Made by a program: the position numbers and the translations under genes
Notes under the pieces: generated by a model
The model's input: the letters and a program-made list of their open reading frames with translations, nothing else
Told to the model about the DNA's origin: nothing
Databases searched by the model: none
Assembly: GCA_017569285.1 (NCBI GenBank)
Contig: CP069419.1
Span: 496,001-560,000, forward strand
Reading direction: 5' to 3'
Source of the DNA: Clostridiales bacterium
GTDB lineage: Bacteria > Bacillota > Clostridia > Christensenellales > Aristaeellaceae
DNA: 64,000 bases
Shown here: positions 26,681 to 35,764 of the stretch, piece by piece
Layout of the letters: every line of letters starts with the position of its first letter
Position numbering within the stretch: the first letter of the stretch is position 1

Positions 26681-27979
26681 TCACCTCTTTAATACTGCAA
26701 TTACTTTTCTTGCGCCTTTCCGGATTAAGTAATCGCACTTAAGTAAAGACGGAAATCCAGAAAATGCATGAACTCCCTTTATTCCTTTATTAATAATCCT
26801 GCATATCTTAAATTGATTTAGCAGATAATTAAATTTTTTATATTCATCCGTTTTATAGTGCTCTGCATCTAATAACAAATCATGCCATTCTTTCAAAGCT
26901 ACTTCGAAACCAAACTTTTTTCGACTATATATAGCAGCGTAATTTCCTAATTCACGATTGTACTCATCGTCGTTTAGCAATTTAATTATAGCTCTTACCA
27001 AGCCCATATCCGTATTAGCCAAAAGTCCTGTTCTCTTGTTTTCTACTGTATCAAGTAGTCCACCATATTTAGCAGATACTACCGGGACTCCTAAAGCCTC
27101 AAATTCTACTGCTACGATACAGAAAGTTTCGCCAATACCTGTCGGATTAGCAATTCCTACCTTTGACTTAGACATCAAATCATTTTTTTCTTTGCCACCT
27201 TTATTACCATAAAAATGTATACTTGGTAATATTTCTCCTTTTTCATCACAAATGTATTTTGCGATTCTTTTCTCATATTTTAAATCTGCTAGTCCCAATG
27301 GGCCAAGTGTATTTTTACTTCCTAATGAACCAGATCCAATAACATGTAATTCAGCTTTCTTATCAATTTTAGCTATCCATTTCCAGATTCTTGCTAATCT
27401 ATGGAAACCTTTTGAACTATCTAACATTCCTACATAAGTAACGTTGTGAGCTCTTGCTGATACATCATACGAAGAAGAGTACTCATCAAATTGTAGTGCA
27501 TTATAGATATATAGAGATTTTTCGAACACTTTATGATCGCAAAGTCTTTCTAGCTGCTGTCGTCCGACACATACATTTCTTATTATCTGTGGTGTTTTTG
27601 AAATCATTTCTGCCAGATAATAATCTTCAAAGTTATGGCTCCAAGTAATGCATTGTATATCTAAATCCACAATCGTTTTAAATACTCTTTCGGGGGTAGA
27701 TATTGATACTCGCAATACAATTATATCAACTCCTATAGCTTTTCCCTTCTTTAAAGCATCTTCTTCTCCACTTGCACTTATGCAATAGATATCTGCTGGC
27801 ATACTGTCAATAATATCAGCAAATAGTACAATATTAAGATCATTATAAGTCCTTGCCAAATTGCACGCGACAGCCCATATCATGTATTGCGTCCCTCTTA
27901 CACCCGGGTTTCCTTTTTCGGGACTAGAAAAATCTATGTTTTCATAATTCGAATTGTTTAAGTAAAAACCAACTCTCAT
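26681..27979 (-). CDS. Glycosyltransferase family 4-like
   Basis: A 432-residue cytoplasmic, GT-B fold protein. The N-terminal lobe starts MRVGFYLNNSNYENIDFS and has the GNPGVRGTQYMIWAVACNLA loop. The C-terminal lobe has VTYVGMLDSSKGFHRLARIW and the donor-binding E-x7-E-like segment PTGIGETFCIVAVEFEALGV. Acceptor and donor sugars cannot be inferred. It lies 4 nt upstream of wzx and 21 nt downstream of the acyltransferase gene, in the AT-rich cassette. Confidence 0.85.
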   Translation of the reverse strand: MRVGFYLNNSNYENIDFSSPEKGNPGVRGTQYMIWAVACNLARTYNDLNIVLFADIIDSMPADIYCISASGEEDALKKGKAIGVDIIVLRVSISTPERVFKTIVDLDIQCITWSHNFEDYYLAEMISKTPQIIRNVCVGRQQLERLCDHKVFEKSLYIYNALQFDEYSSSYDVSARAHNVTYVGMLDSSKGFHRLARIWKWIAKIDKKAELHVIGSGSLGSKNTLGPLGLADLKYEKRIAKYICDEKGEILPSIHFYGNKGGKEKNDLMSKSKVGIANPTGIGETFCIVAVEFEALGVPVVSAKYGGLLDTVENKRTGLLANTDMGLVRAIIKLLNDDEYNRELGNYAAIYSRKKFGFEVALKEWHDLLLDAEHYKTDEYKKFNYLLNQFKICRIINKGIKGVHAFSGFPSLLKCDYLIRKGARKVIAVLKR

Positions 27980-28000
27980 TATTATTTCCTCATTCTATTT

Positions 28001-28993
28001 TTATAATTTCGTAACTTTATGAATAACTTTTTCAATGCTATACAAAAAACTGCTCATTGAAAGAGTAAAAGCAATTAAAATAACAATTGCAAAGGTGGAG
28101 TTTGTAATTTCAAATACATTGCAGATTAATACTCCTAAAAACCAGGTGTGCGTTAGATATACATATATAGAAATCTTATCCAGCCAGGTTACTAACGGAA
28201 ACATACCTATTAATTCTATTGTTTTGCTATAATGTATACCTAAATATTGAAAGAACAAAAAAATAGATGCTGCAAGCATTGTGTGTGTAAAAGAACTCAA
28301 AACATTATCATAAAACACCGTATCGTCAAAGAGCATTTTCCCAACTAGTCGTAAGGCAATTGATACAGTTCCAAATATAATTATGATCCAGATTTTATTC
28401 GCTATTTTCGATACTTCTTCTTTATTATTGTAAATGAAACAGCCTAGGTAAAATGTAAAGATACCTCCAAAGTTTATGCCACAAAACTGAAGCACTACTA
28501 CGATGCCAAATAAACTGAGCAAGGTGCGAAAAGAATACTTATCTTTATGGTTTACTATTTTGCTTGTATCAAGTACTAGATAGAAAATATAGCAAAGTTC
28601 AATAACTGTAAAGAACCAAGGCCCTACACCCAGCGGAATTCTATTGCATATATGATTCAATCCCTGCATGTTCAGCAATAGCATTATTACTTGCCAAAGA
28701 GAAATATCGTAATTGCCTTTTAGCAATTTCACAATTGTATAGACCACAAGCCATAGAAGTAATGGGATGTAAAGGCGGACCATCTTTTTTTGTGCCCAAC
28801 TTCTTTTGTCAGCTATCTTCTTTGACGCTGTTAAGTATCCTGAAATTACAAAAAATATAGGAACTCCAACGTCAAAAAAACTTGCCAAAGCCACATGCCC
28901 TAGTAAAGACGAGCAGTGACAAATAACAATAAATATCATGGCCGTAATTCTGGTTAATGAAACAGCGTAATTATATTTTTGCAAAATCCACAC
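28001..28993 (-). CDS. Acyltransferase 3 family membrane protein
   Basis: A 330-residue protein with about ten membrane helices. The N-terminus has RITAMIFIVICHCSSLLG with the conserved His of the family (usually R-x10-H), followed by VGVPIFFVISGYLTA, the signature F-F-x-x-S-G. The family adds acetyl or other acyl groups to polysaccharides at the membrane. It probably decorates the repeat unit made by this cluster. Confidence 0.9.
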   Translation of the reverse strand: MWILQKYNYAVSLTRITAMIFIVICHCSSLLGHVALASFFDVGVPIFFVISGYLTASKKIADKRSWAQKKMVRLYIPLLLWLVVYTIVKLLKGNYDISLWQVIMLLLNMQGLNHICNRIPLGVGPWFFTVIELCYIFYLVLDTSKIVNHKDKYSFRTLLSLFGIVVVLQFCGINFGGIFTFYLGCFIYNNKEEVSKIANKIWIIIIFGTVSIALRLVGKMLFDDTVFYDNVLSSFTHTMLAASIFLFFQYLGIHYSKTIELIGMFPLVTWLDKISIYVYLTHTWFLGVLICNVFEITNSTFAIVILIAFTLSMSSFLYSIEKVIHKVTKL

Positions 28994-29007
28994 CTCAAGT
29001 AGGTTAA

Positions 29008-30192
29008 TTATTGCCTATTAGTAGCTATATTGGATAAGTAATACCCGATCATAAGCCATAATTGCCTATTCAACCACAATTCACTTGACAGCATAAGCAT
29101 TGGCACGCTCGATGCGTATAAAACCATTAATAGAGATAAATCTTTTTTCGCATTATTATTAAATACCATCGTTTTCAAAGGAGAAATTATATAAAATATA
29201 ATAGGAAGTCCAAATACTAGTCCGAGTTCATATAGTATTTGTAGAATCATATTATGTATATACGCGTATCCATAAACACTATAATTATCCGAAAAGGCAC
29301 CTACTCCATTCCCTACAATAGGAGACCTTATAAACCCATTCCAAGCTAATTCATACAATTTTGTTCTTCCGTTTGATAAATCACCGTTTGTAATTAACAA
29401 TAGCGATTTATCTAAGAATCGTACATCAACGCCAAGAGTACTGAGAAAATTAGATATGGCTACAAGAACATACTCATAGTTGATCAATACTAACGATATT
29501 ACAATAATAAGTAAAAAGCTAAATAATACTTTGCTTGTTGATGCGCTGTTACCATAATTTGTTTTATTTAGATAGATAAAATAAAGCAAGACTACTAAGC
29601 ACACCCAAATACCCCTGGTACCCTTATATAATAGAAGTGCAAGCAGAACCAATGCAATTATATAGGAAATATTATTTAATAACGTTGCTTTTTTGCGATA
29701 GAAAGAAAAATGTGTGATTACAGCAAATACAAGCGGCATCATTCCATAAGTCAGGCCCATATTAATATCATTGGAATACTTATTTGTTGCTCCGGTTTGG
29801 ATAAGAATAAAACACGGTATAGATAAAACCAGAAGTATATGGATACATTTATCCAATGTATCTTTTGAATTAACTTGAACTGCCCCTGCTAATAAGCCAA
29901 GTAAACCATACTCAACAAACTGTAAGAATAGTTCATCGCCATGCCCATCAAACATTAATGATGAGACAAACAGTACCAATAACAAATAACCGATAAACAG
30001 TGCTACATTTTTCCGAATATATAGCTTATATTTTTTAATATGTCGAAGCAAAAGAACATATATGCACGCTATTACAGCAATCCCCGAAAAGTTTATATTA
30101 AAGATGCTTGATAAAAAAGAAGCAACGATTGGAGATGATATTATAAAGCTTGCAATTAAAGAAGCACTTTGCTCTTGCCGTGAAAGTTCCAT
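29008..30192 (-). CDS. O-antigen/EPS polymerase (Wzy-type)
   Basis: A 394-residue membrane protein with 11-12 hydrophobic helices and one long extracytoplasmic loop (about residues 235-300). That loop holds SNGRTKLYELAWNGFIRSPI and GNGVGAFSDNYSVYGYAYIH NMI, the pattern of the Wzy_C/O-antigen ligase family. It is expected to join flipped repeat units. No sequence conservation is high in this family, so the call rests on topology, the GNGxG loop and the cluster. It lies 4 nt downstream of the GT2 gene. Confidence 0.85.
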   Translation of the reverse strand: MELSRQEQSASLIASFIISSPIVASFLSSIFNINFSGIAVIACIYVLLLRHIKKYKLYIRKNVALFIGYLLLVLFVSSLMFDGHGDELFLQFVEYGLLGLLAGAVQVNSKDTLDKCIHILLVLSIPCFILIQTGATNKYSNDINMGLTYGMMPLVFAVITHFSFYRKKATLLNNISYIIALVLLALLLYKGTRGIWVCLVVLLYFIYLNKTNYGNSASTSKVLFSFLLIIVISLVLINYEYVLVAISNFLSTLGVDVRFLDKSLLLITNGDLSNGRTKLYELAWNGFIRSPIVGNGVGAFSDNYSVYGYAYIHNMILQILYELGLVFGLPIIFYIISPLKTMVFNNNAKKDLSLLMVLYASSVPMLMLSSELWLNRQLWLMIGYYLSNIATNRQ

Positions 30193-30196
30193 ATTA

Positions 30197-31087
30197 TCAC
30201 CTTGATTTCATGAAATATACATATGCTGCTTTAATGTATATATAAACCGCCTTAATAAAGGATCCACTCTTAAGCGCTAATTTTAAGGCTTTTATAATCT
30301 TCTTGTGTTTTAAATAGTTTTTTCCTACATCTGTATAGTGAGCAAAATATACTTGCTTGATTTGCTTCTTATCTAATGACATGATAATCGGCTTCATTTT
30401 GGCAAGAAAGAACTCTCTTTGTTCTTCAAATAATTCTGGTTTCTTTGCATTATTTCTCCATGTTACTATCCGATCTACTGTAATATCAGAGATTGAACAC
30501 GCTTTGTATTTCGACAAAATTCTTGTAACGTACTCCCAGTCCTGATGTCGTCTAAACTCTTCATCCCATAGCCCTATATCGTTAATTACGCTTCTTCGTA
30601 CCATTAAGACGCTTGATGGACTATGAATTTTTTCCGAAAGATAATCGAATAAAATATTCCCATCAAATGAGTAAATGCACTCAAAGTCCTTTTTCCCATC
30701 AATATATTGAGCAAATGATGAAAAAACCACTCCATACTCAGCATTATGTCTATTTAAGCATTCATATCTTGCTCGGATACTATTACTGTGCAGAATATCA
30801 TCGTCATCTAAGAAAGCTATAAACGATCCTGACGCTTCTCGAATCCCAGTATTTCTTGCAGCTGATCCGTTTATATTCTTTTTGTGGGTAATATACTTAA
30901 AATTTGAATAATGGAAAAATGGCTCAAGAATTTTACTCGTTTTAACTTGTGACTCAGTTCCTTCACCATTATCATCAACTACTATAACTTCATACTGAGG
31001 ATAATCTTGTGCCATTGCAGAAGCAACACAATCATATATCCCATCCTCGCCTTTGAAAGTCGAAATAACAATCGATAATAAATCCAT
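30197..31087 (-). CDS. Glycosyltransferase family 2
   Basis: A 296-residue GT-A enzyme. MDLLSIVISTFKGEDGIYDC and YEVIVVDDNGEG give the nucleotide-binding start, AARNTGIREASGSFIAFLDD gives the DxD region (LDDDD near residues 93-97), and WDEEFRRHQDWEYVTRI gives the ED-like acceptor base. It adds one sugar to the lipid-linked repeat unit; specificity is unknown. C-terminal residues 255-296 are basic and amphipathic, which suggests membrane association. Confidence 0.92.
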   Translation of the reverse strand: MDLLSIVISTFKGEDGIYDCVASAMAQDYPQYEVIVVDDNGEGTESQVKTSKILEPFFHYSNFKYITHKKNINGSAARNTGIREASGSFIAFLDDDDILHSNSIRARYECLNRHNAEYGVVFSSFAQYIDGKKDFECIYSFDGNILFDYLSEKIHSPSSVLMVRRSVINDIGLWDEEFRRHQDWEYVTRILSKYKACSISDITVDRIVTWRNNAKKPELFEEQREFFLAKMKPIIMSLDKKQIKQVYFAHYTDVGKNYLKHKKIIKALKLALKSGSFIKAVYIYIKAAYVYFMKSR

Positions 31088-31092
31088 AAATA

Positions 31093-31677
31093 TTACTCCA
31101 CTATATTACAAATATACTTTTCGGTAGCAAATGCATTAGTTTTGATGACCGCAGGATTTCCTATAACAACACTGTTATCCGGGATGTCAAAATTTACATA
31201 TGTATTTGGAGCTATCAGAACATTGCTTCCTATTTTAATATTTCCAACAATCACCGATCCTGCTCCTACCCAAACTCTGTCTCCTAGTTTAGGACTACCT
31301 TCCCTTACTCCCCTATTTTCTCTTCCAATTATTACATTTGGATTAAGATTAACATTATTACCTAATTCGACTTCATTTCCTACGATAATTGTTCCAAAAT
31401 GACCAAGATATAATCCGTGACCAATTTTGGCCTGCGGAGATATTTGGAAACCGTATTTTAACGATTTTCTATATAGAAAATACCCATACAATAAATATAG
31501 AAAACGGTTCTTCTTATAATAATGATTAGCTTTTCTTAGGATTTTCAGATACTGCCATCCGTAAAGCCTTAACCTTGATATGTATCCCACCGAGGTATTG
31601 CCTATATATCTAAATAGATCTTCTTTTATCCTTAAAACAAAATCATTACTCTGTTTCATTTCATTCTTCGCTTTCAT
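31093..31677 (-). CDS. Hexapeptide-repeat acetyltransferase (CysE/WcaF-like)
   Basis: A 194-residue protein. The first 75 residues are basic and helical. The rest is a left-handed beta-helix with hexapeptide repeats: IGHGLYLGHFGTIIVGNEV, LGNNVNLNPNVIIGRE, LGDRVWVGAGSVIVGNIKIG and SNVLIAPNTYVNFDIPDNSV. It resembles serine O-acetyltransferases but lies in a glycan cluster, so it most likely acetylates a sugar. The annotated start overlaps the upstream gene by 17 nt; an ATG at 31659 is an alternative. Neither has a strong Shine-Dalgarno. Confidence 0.88.
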   Translation of the reverse strand: MKAKNEMKQSNDFVLRIKEDLFRYIGNTSVGYISRLRLYGWQYLKILRKANHYYKKNRFLYLLYGYFLYRKSLKYGFQISPQAKIGHGLYLGHFGTIIVGNEVELGNNVNLNPNVIIGRENRGVREGSPKLGDRVWVGAGSVIVGNIKIGSNVLIAPNTYVNFDIPDNSVVIGNPAVIKTNAFATEKYICNIVE

Positions 31678-32782
31678 ACTTTGAAAGATAATAGTTCTCT
31701 AGGAATTTCGCATTTTTTGTGATATCATAACCAGCTTCTATTATGGCAGATTGGTACTGATTTCTATCGACTATACAACTTTTCATAATCTCATCTGCCC
31801 ATCGTTCAATCGATAGTTTTAAAGAAAGTTGTGTAACTAGATTAGTAAGCACACAATCATAAGGTACTTTATCCGAAATGAAGCATCTCAACCCAGTCGA
31901 TTGGGCTTCGACTATTGACATCGGCATTCCTTCATATTTTGATGGTAACAAGAAGATATCCATGGCCTGCATTAATTCAGGAACATCACTTCTCAGTCCT
32001 AAAAAAATAATATCTTCATTCACTTTCAAGCCTAATTGTTCAGCTTTATTAATGGTCTCGCGCATTAATATACCATCACCAACAAACACCATTTTGTAAT
32101 TCTCATTATTTCCATGTATCAGTTTAAAAAGATCAATCATGAAGGAATGGTTTTTAACTTTACTAAATCTGCCAACATGACCAATTACTATATCACTCTT
32201 ATTAAAGCCAAGATTTGTTCTTACGGAATTTCTAATACCTTCCGAATAGACAAATAATCCTGTATCTATAGCATTTGGCAAAATGGTAAACTTACTACTT
32301 TTGCCGAACATCCATTCACCTGATTTTTTTCCACATGACATTAAATCCGTCGCATAAGTAGCAATAAACCGTTTATAATATAATTTGATAGGGTATTTTA
32401 TGTTTATATCCTGATTGCTACTATGGCAATGTGCAATTCTTGTTTTTACTCCACATTCTTTTGCTACTTTTAAAATAACACTACTCAGACAGTCTTGATG
32501 AACGTGTATCACTCTATACTCTGGATGCTCCTCAAAAAAGGTCTTTAGGCTTGCTCTGTAACGAAGTGAAAATGGATTCAATTCCTGAATATGATATATT
32601 TTCCCTCCAAGGGATTTTATCTCTTCATCATAATCCTTTTTTTCTGATTCTGGCCTATGAGTAAGAAAATCAAACTGCACTCTTGATCTATCTATTTTTC
32701 TATAATAATTCATTACCATTGTTTCTAGGCCACCACGATTCATATGTGTAACTACTTGTAATATACGTATAGGCTCATCCAT
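31661..32782 (-). CDS. Glycosyltransferase family 4 (EpsF-like)
   Basis: A 373-residue GT-B enzyme. The N-terminus RILQVVTHMNRGGLETMVMN is the EpsF/CapM-type signature, followed by IHVHQDCLSSVILKVAKE and TRIAHCHSSNQD. The C-terminal lobe has VIGHVGRFSKVKNHSFMIDL and the E-x7-E motif in SKYEGMPMSIVEAQSTGL. Cytoplasmic; adds a hexose to the lipid-linked intermediate. Donor not known. A stretch of 370 nt with a transposase remnant separates it from the upstream glycosyltransferase gene. Confidence 0.92.
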   Translation of the reverse strand: MDEPIRILQVVTHMNRGGLETMVMNYYRKIDRSRVQFDFLTHRPESEKKDYDEEIKSLGGKIYHIQELNPFSLRYRASLKTFFEEHPEYRVIHVHQDCLSSVILKVAKECGVKTRIAHCHSSNQDINIKYPIKLYYKRFIATYATDLMSCGKKSGEWMFGKSSKFTILPNAIDTGLFVYSEGIRNSVRTNLGFNKSDIVIGHVGRFSKVKNHSFMIDLFKLIHGNNENYKMVFVGDGILMRETINKAEQLGLKVNEDIIFLGLRSDVPELMQAMDIFLLPSKYEGMPMSIVEAQSTGLRCFISDKVPYDCVLTNLVTQLSLKLSIERWADEIMKSCIVDRNQYQSAIIEAGYDITKNAKFLENYYLSKYESEE

Positions 32783-32849
32783 AATGAATTATTCCTCCGA
32801 TTGTATGTGTAGTCTATTTAGTTTCACCTGTCAAAATGCAATTTTTCAG

Positions 32850-33130
32850 GCAAGTGCGAATCCTTAGCTTCCAGCCAGATTTGAATCGTCATTCGGAGCC
32901 AACTGAAAAAAAGCACAAAAGAAGCCGGAGCCTTTTCCGTAGGTTCATGTAGATCACAATGGAATGGATCTTGCTTCGCTGGTTTCCTTCAGCTTGGAAA
33001 CGATACAATCCAGTGAGTAGCGGTGTTTTCTTACCCCAAAGTGCCTCTTGATTTCTCCCCGTTCTCCAGATTCCAGCCATTTCAGTTTCATGTGTTTCTT
33101 GACTTCTGCCGTATCTGTAAAGGACTAAAT
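32850..33130 (-). pseudogene. Decayed transposase 3' remnant
   Basis: The 370-nt gap between two glycosyltransferase genes carries a transposase-like C-terminus broken by frameshifts. One minus-strand frame reads HFGVRKHRYSLDCIVSKLKE near 33000-33060. The adjacent frame continues with VIYMNLRKRLRLLLCFF near 32895-32945. Clostridial transposases commonly end with a YSLD block followed by a MNL-x-K/R-RLRLLL block, so I read this as the degraded 3' end of such a gene. No terminal inverted repeats are visible. The exact IS family is not certain. Confidence 0.55.
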
Positions 33131-33149
33131 CTTCCGAATACGTTTTGAC

Positions 33150-34235
33150 TTATGGAAATAAATGATCAATCGTCATTCTTACTACTTTTTTCTTGTCAAA
33201 CACATCCTCCATGTGCTTGCGGCCTTTTAATCCCATTTGTTTTCTTTCTTCGAAGCTCAAACTATACATTGCTTTCATAGCTGCGTATAAGCTATCAACG
33301 TTCTTCGGCTCACATAGTAGACCACTTCCCTCTACTACAGCCTCTCTGCACCCAGGGATATTTGATGTAATGATCGGACGGCCAGAAGAGGCACATTCCA
33401 AATTTGTGTTCGCCATCCCTTCATGATAGGAAGGAAGGACAAAGCAATGCGCCTTTGCTATGAATGGCCTAACATCTGATTGAAAACCATAGTACTCAAG
33501 CCATCCATCGTCAACATATTGCTTTATCTGCTGTTCATATCCCTCTTCATATCTTCCCAACACCATCAATTTACAGTTGCATCCATCATCCCGCATTTTT
33601 TTCATCGCTGAAAAAAGTTCGTTGACGCCTTTTTCTCTCATGATTCTACCGACGAACAGAAACTTAAAACTTGCTTCATCACAAGGATATTCCGATAACG
33701 TAAAATGGTCTATGTTCACTCCCGCGCCATTAAGAACCTTTGATTTAGAACTATCAATGATTTTTTCCCGTACAAAAGTATCTCTATTATCAGAATTCTC
33801 AAAGAATATAACTTTAGCTTTCTTAAGAGCAGCTTTGTACATTGCAATAACAATTTTCTTCAAGAATCCATCTTTTTCAAATGCGGTGCCTAATCCAGTA
33901 ATATTTACAGCATATGGAGCCTTAAGAAGTCTGCAAGCAAATCCTCCATATATATTGGGTTTTATAGTGTAAGTAATTATATAGTCAGGCTTTTCCCTTT
34001 TTACCAGTCTTCTGTACTTAGCAAAAAGCAAGAAGTCCTTTATTGGGTTTATTCCTCTTCTATCAAAGTTGGTTTCAATTATTTCACAGCCAATTTCTTT
34101 AAGTTCGGGTTCTCTCCCAGCACTAGGAGAAGATACTATAATATTGTTTCCGCGTTCAATTAGCTCCCGAATCAGCTCTTTTCGAAATTCGTAAACTCCG
34201 CTGCTGCTGTTTGCTAAGATCAATATTTTACTCAT
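33150..34235 (-). CDS. Glycosyltransferase family 4
   Basis: A 361-residue GT-B enzyme. It starts MSKILILANSSSGVYEFRKE and has TYTIKPNIYGGFACRLLKAP and NITGLGTAFEKDGFL in the acceptor lobe, as in EpsD and WbnH-type enzymes. In the donor lobe are FKFLFVGRIMREKGVNELFS and PSYHEGMANTNLECASSGRP, where the E-x7-E motif is located. Cytoplasmic; probably adds the second sugar of the repeat unit, as is usual for genes just after the initiating transferase. The GNAT gene lies 18 nt upstream. Confidence 0.92.
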   Translation of the reverse strand: MSKILILANSSSGVYEFRKELIRELIERGNNIIVSSPSAGREPELKEIGCEIIETNFDRRGINPIKDFLLFAKYRRLVKREKPDYIITYTIKPNIYGGFACRLLKAPYAVNITGLGTAFEKDGFLKKIVIAMYKAALKKAKVIFFENSDNRDTFVREKIIDSSKSKVLNGAGVNIDHFTLSEYPCDEASFKFLFVGRIMREKGVNELFSAMKKMRDDGCNCKLMVLGRYEEGYEQQIKQYVDDGWLEYYGFQSDVRPFIAKAHCFVLPSYHEGMANTNLECASSGRPIITSNIPGCREAVVEGSGLLCEPKNVDSLYAAMKAMYSLSFEERKQMGLKGRKHMEDVFDKKKVVRMTIDHLFP

Positions 34236-34253
34236 GTTAGTATCTCCCGCAGC

Positions 34254-34802
34254 TTATAGTTTATTTTTGTCATATCTATAAGCATTCCACATACCATCAC
34301 TGACAAGTTTATATTTTTTTAGCAATCCAACTTCATTCGCATGTCCAATCAAGTGGAAACCGGTATTCATAAAACTCTTTTTTGATGGCTCGTTTGTAGG
34401 TAAAACAAAGCTATAAGCGCTTTTGAAGCTACATTTCTCCAGAACATATTTCAACAGATTGGTGGCACAATGCTTGCCTCTTGAATCCGGCGCAGTCCAA
34501 ATTGGCCCAATTATAATATCGTTCTTATCGCCGCTTTCAATAATACGTTTGCCTGAATGTGTGACCACGACATGGCCTCGAACAGATTCATCCTCAACTG
34601 CATAATAGACCGTGTAATCATATAATAATCTAGTGATAAGCATCCTGCATTTGTGGACTATTCCATTCCAGTAATCTGGTCTATTCTCTTTGGTATACCC
34701 TTCCCAATAATGATAGATAAGGGTTGGAGAAAACTCATATATATCAATTGACCCGAGAGCATGAACCTTCTTCAATCTTTTATCGGCTTTCATTATTGTC
34801 AT
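34254..34802 (-). CDS. GNAT-like N-acetyltransferase
   Basis: A 182-residue protein. The core GNAT elements are YYAVEDESVRGHVVVTHS (strand pair), IIGPIWTAPDSRGKHCATNL (strand 4 and the acetyl-CoA loop R/Q-x-x-G-x-G/A, here SRGKHCA), and SAYSFVLPTNEPSKKSFMNT GF at the C-terminus. The start overlaps the stop of the ATP-grasp gene by ATGA (34799-34802), so translation is coupled. It probably acylates an amino group on a sugar or on the product of the ATP-grasp ligase. Substrate unknown. Confidence 0.82.
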   Translation of the reverse strand: MTIMKADKRLKKVHALGSIDIYEFSPTLIYHYWEGYTKENRPDYWNGIVHKCRMLITRLLYDYTVYYAVEDESVRGHVVVTHSGKRIIESGDKNDIIIGPIWTAPDSRGKHCATNLLKYVLEKCSFKSAYSFVLPTNEPSKKSFMNTGFHLIGHANEVGLLKKYKLVSDGMWNAYRYDKNKL

Positions 34803-35764
34803 CCCATCTTCACGATTTTTAACTCGTTATACTTCATCATATAGATGTCTTCATCGTAGGCACCGATATTTTTCTTGTTTACAATACCCTGCAGATTATT
34901 CAGAATCAGTTTCATATGATCAACGCCGGACTCATATGCATGGGGATACCCACCGCCGAAACGAGGATTCACTTCACTGATATAATAGGTTCCATTGATC
35001 TCAAAGATATCGATGTCAATCTGCCCACGATAGCCAGCTTCATTCACGAACTTCTCAATCAGCGCAAAGAGCTCTGGATCCTTAAAGCTGACAGCCTTAT
35101 CTGTCTCACCAGCACGCATCTTGATCTTCTTCTTTGTGAAGATAGAAACCACTTCACCACTGATTAAGTCGATGTAAACATCCGCGCCTATTTCCTGACC
35201 ATCCAGGAATTCCTGAATCATGAGATCGTCTTCATGAGCAAAGAGAAGGTCAACCGTTTCTTTGTCGTAGACCTTTGAGATACTGATGGAGGCCGATCCT
35301 CTATAGGGCTTCACAAAGACAGGATAAGAAACCTCGCCGGCATCCACAGCCTTATAGAACTCTTCCTTATCCATCCAGGAACGAGCGCAGTTATAACCGT
35401 GAGCCTTTAACCACTCATACATCTGCATCTTGTCTAAAGCCATCTCACAGAGGTCGTAGGATGAGCCGACAAATATTACCCCAAGAGCTTTAAACTTCTC
35501 TTCATTAGCTGCAAGTAAACTCAGTTCTGGATCGATGAGACTAATGACTCCATTGATCTTTTCTTTTTTGCAGATGTCAAAGATGATATCAATATAGCCC
35601 GGCTCCGTAATCGGCGGCACAATATAATACTTATCGGCATCGTAAATGGCAGGACCAAGAGCATTTGCATCTGTGGCCACAACGGTACCAACCCCATCAA
35701 ATGTTTTCTTGAAATACTGCACGATTTTATTCCGCGTGCCAGCGGCAAGAATCAGAAAGTTCAT
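34799..35764 (-). CDS. ATP-grasp enzyme (carbamoyl-phosphate-synthase-like ligase)
   Basis: A 321-residue enzyme with an N-terminal Rossmann part (MNFLILAAGTRNKIVQYFKK) and the ATP-grasp fold: YPVFVKPYRGSASISISKVY is the glycine-rich ATP loop, LMIQEFLDGQEIGADVYIDL the central strand, and YYISEVNPRFGGGYPHAYES the metal-binding E-x-N-x-R. This type ligates a carboxylate to an amine and in polysaccharide clusters is thought to attach amino acids to sugars. Start ATGA-overlaps the sugar transferase stop (35761-35764). Confidence 0.88.
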   Translation of the reverse strand: MNFLILAAGTRNKIVQYFKKTFDGVGTVVATDANALGPAIYDADKYYIVPPITEPGYIDIIFDICKKEKINGVISLIDPELSLLAANEEKFKALGVIFVGSSYDLCEMALDKMQMYEWLKAHGYNCARSWMDKEEFYKAVDAGEVSYPVFVKPYRGSASISISKVYDKETVDLLFAHEDDLMIQEFLDGQEIGADVYIDLISGEVVSIFTKKKIKMRAGETDKAVSFKDPELFALIEKFVNEAGYRGQIDIDIFEINGTYYISEVNPRFGGGYPHAYESGVDHMKLILNNLQGIVNKKNIGAYDEDIYMMKYNELKIVKMG

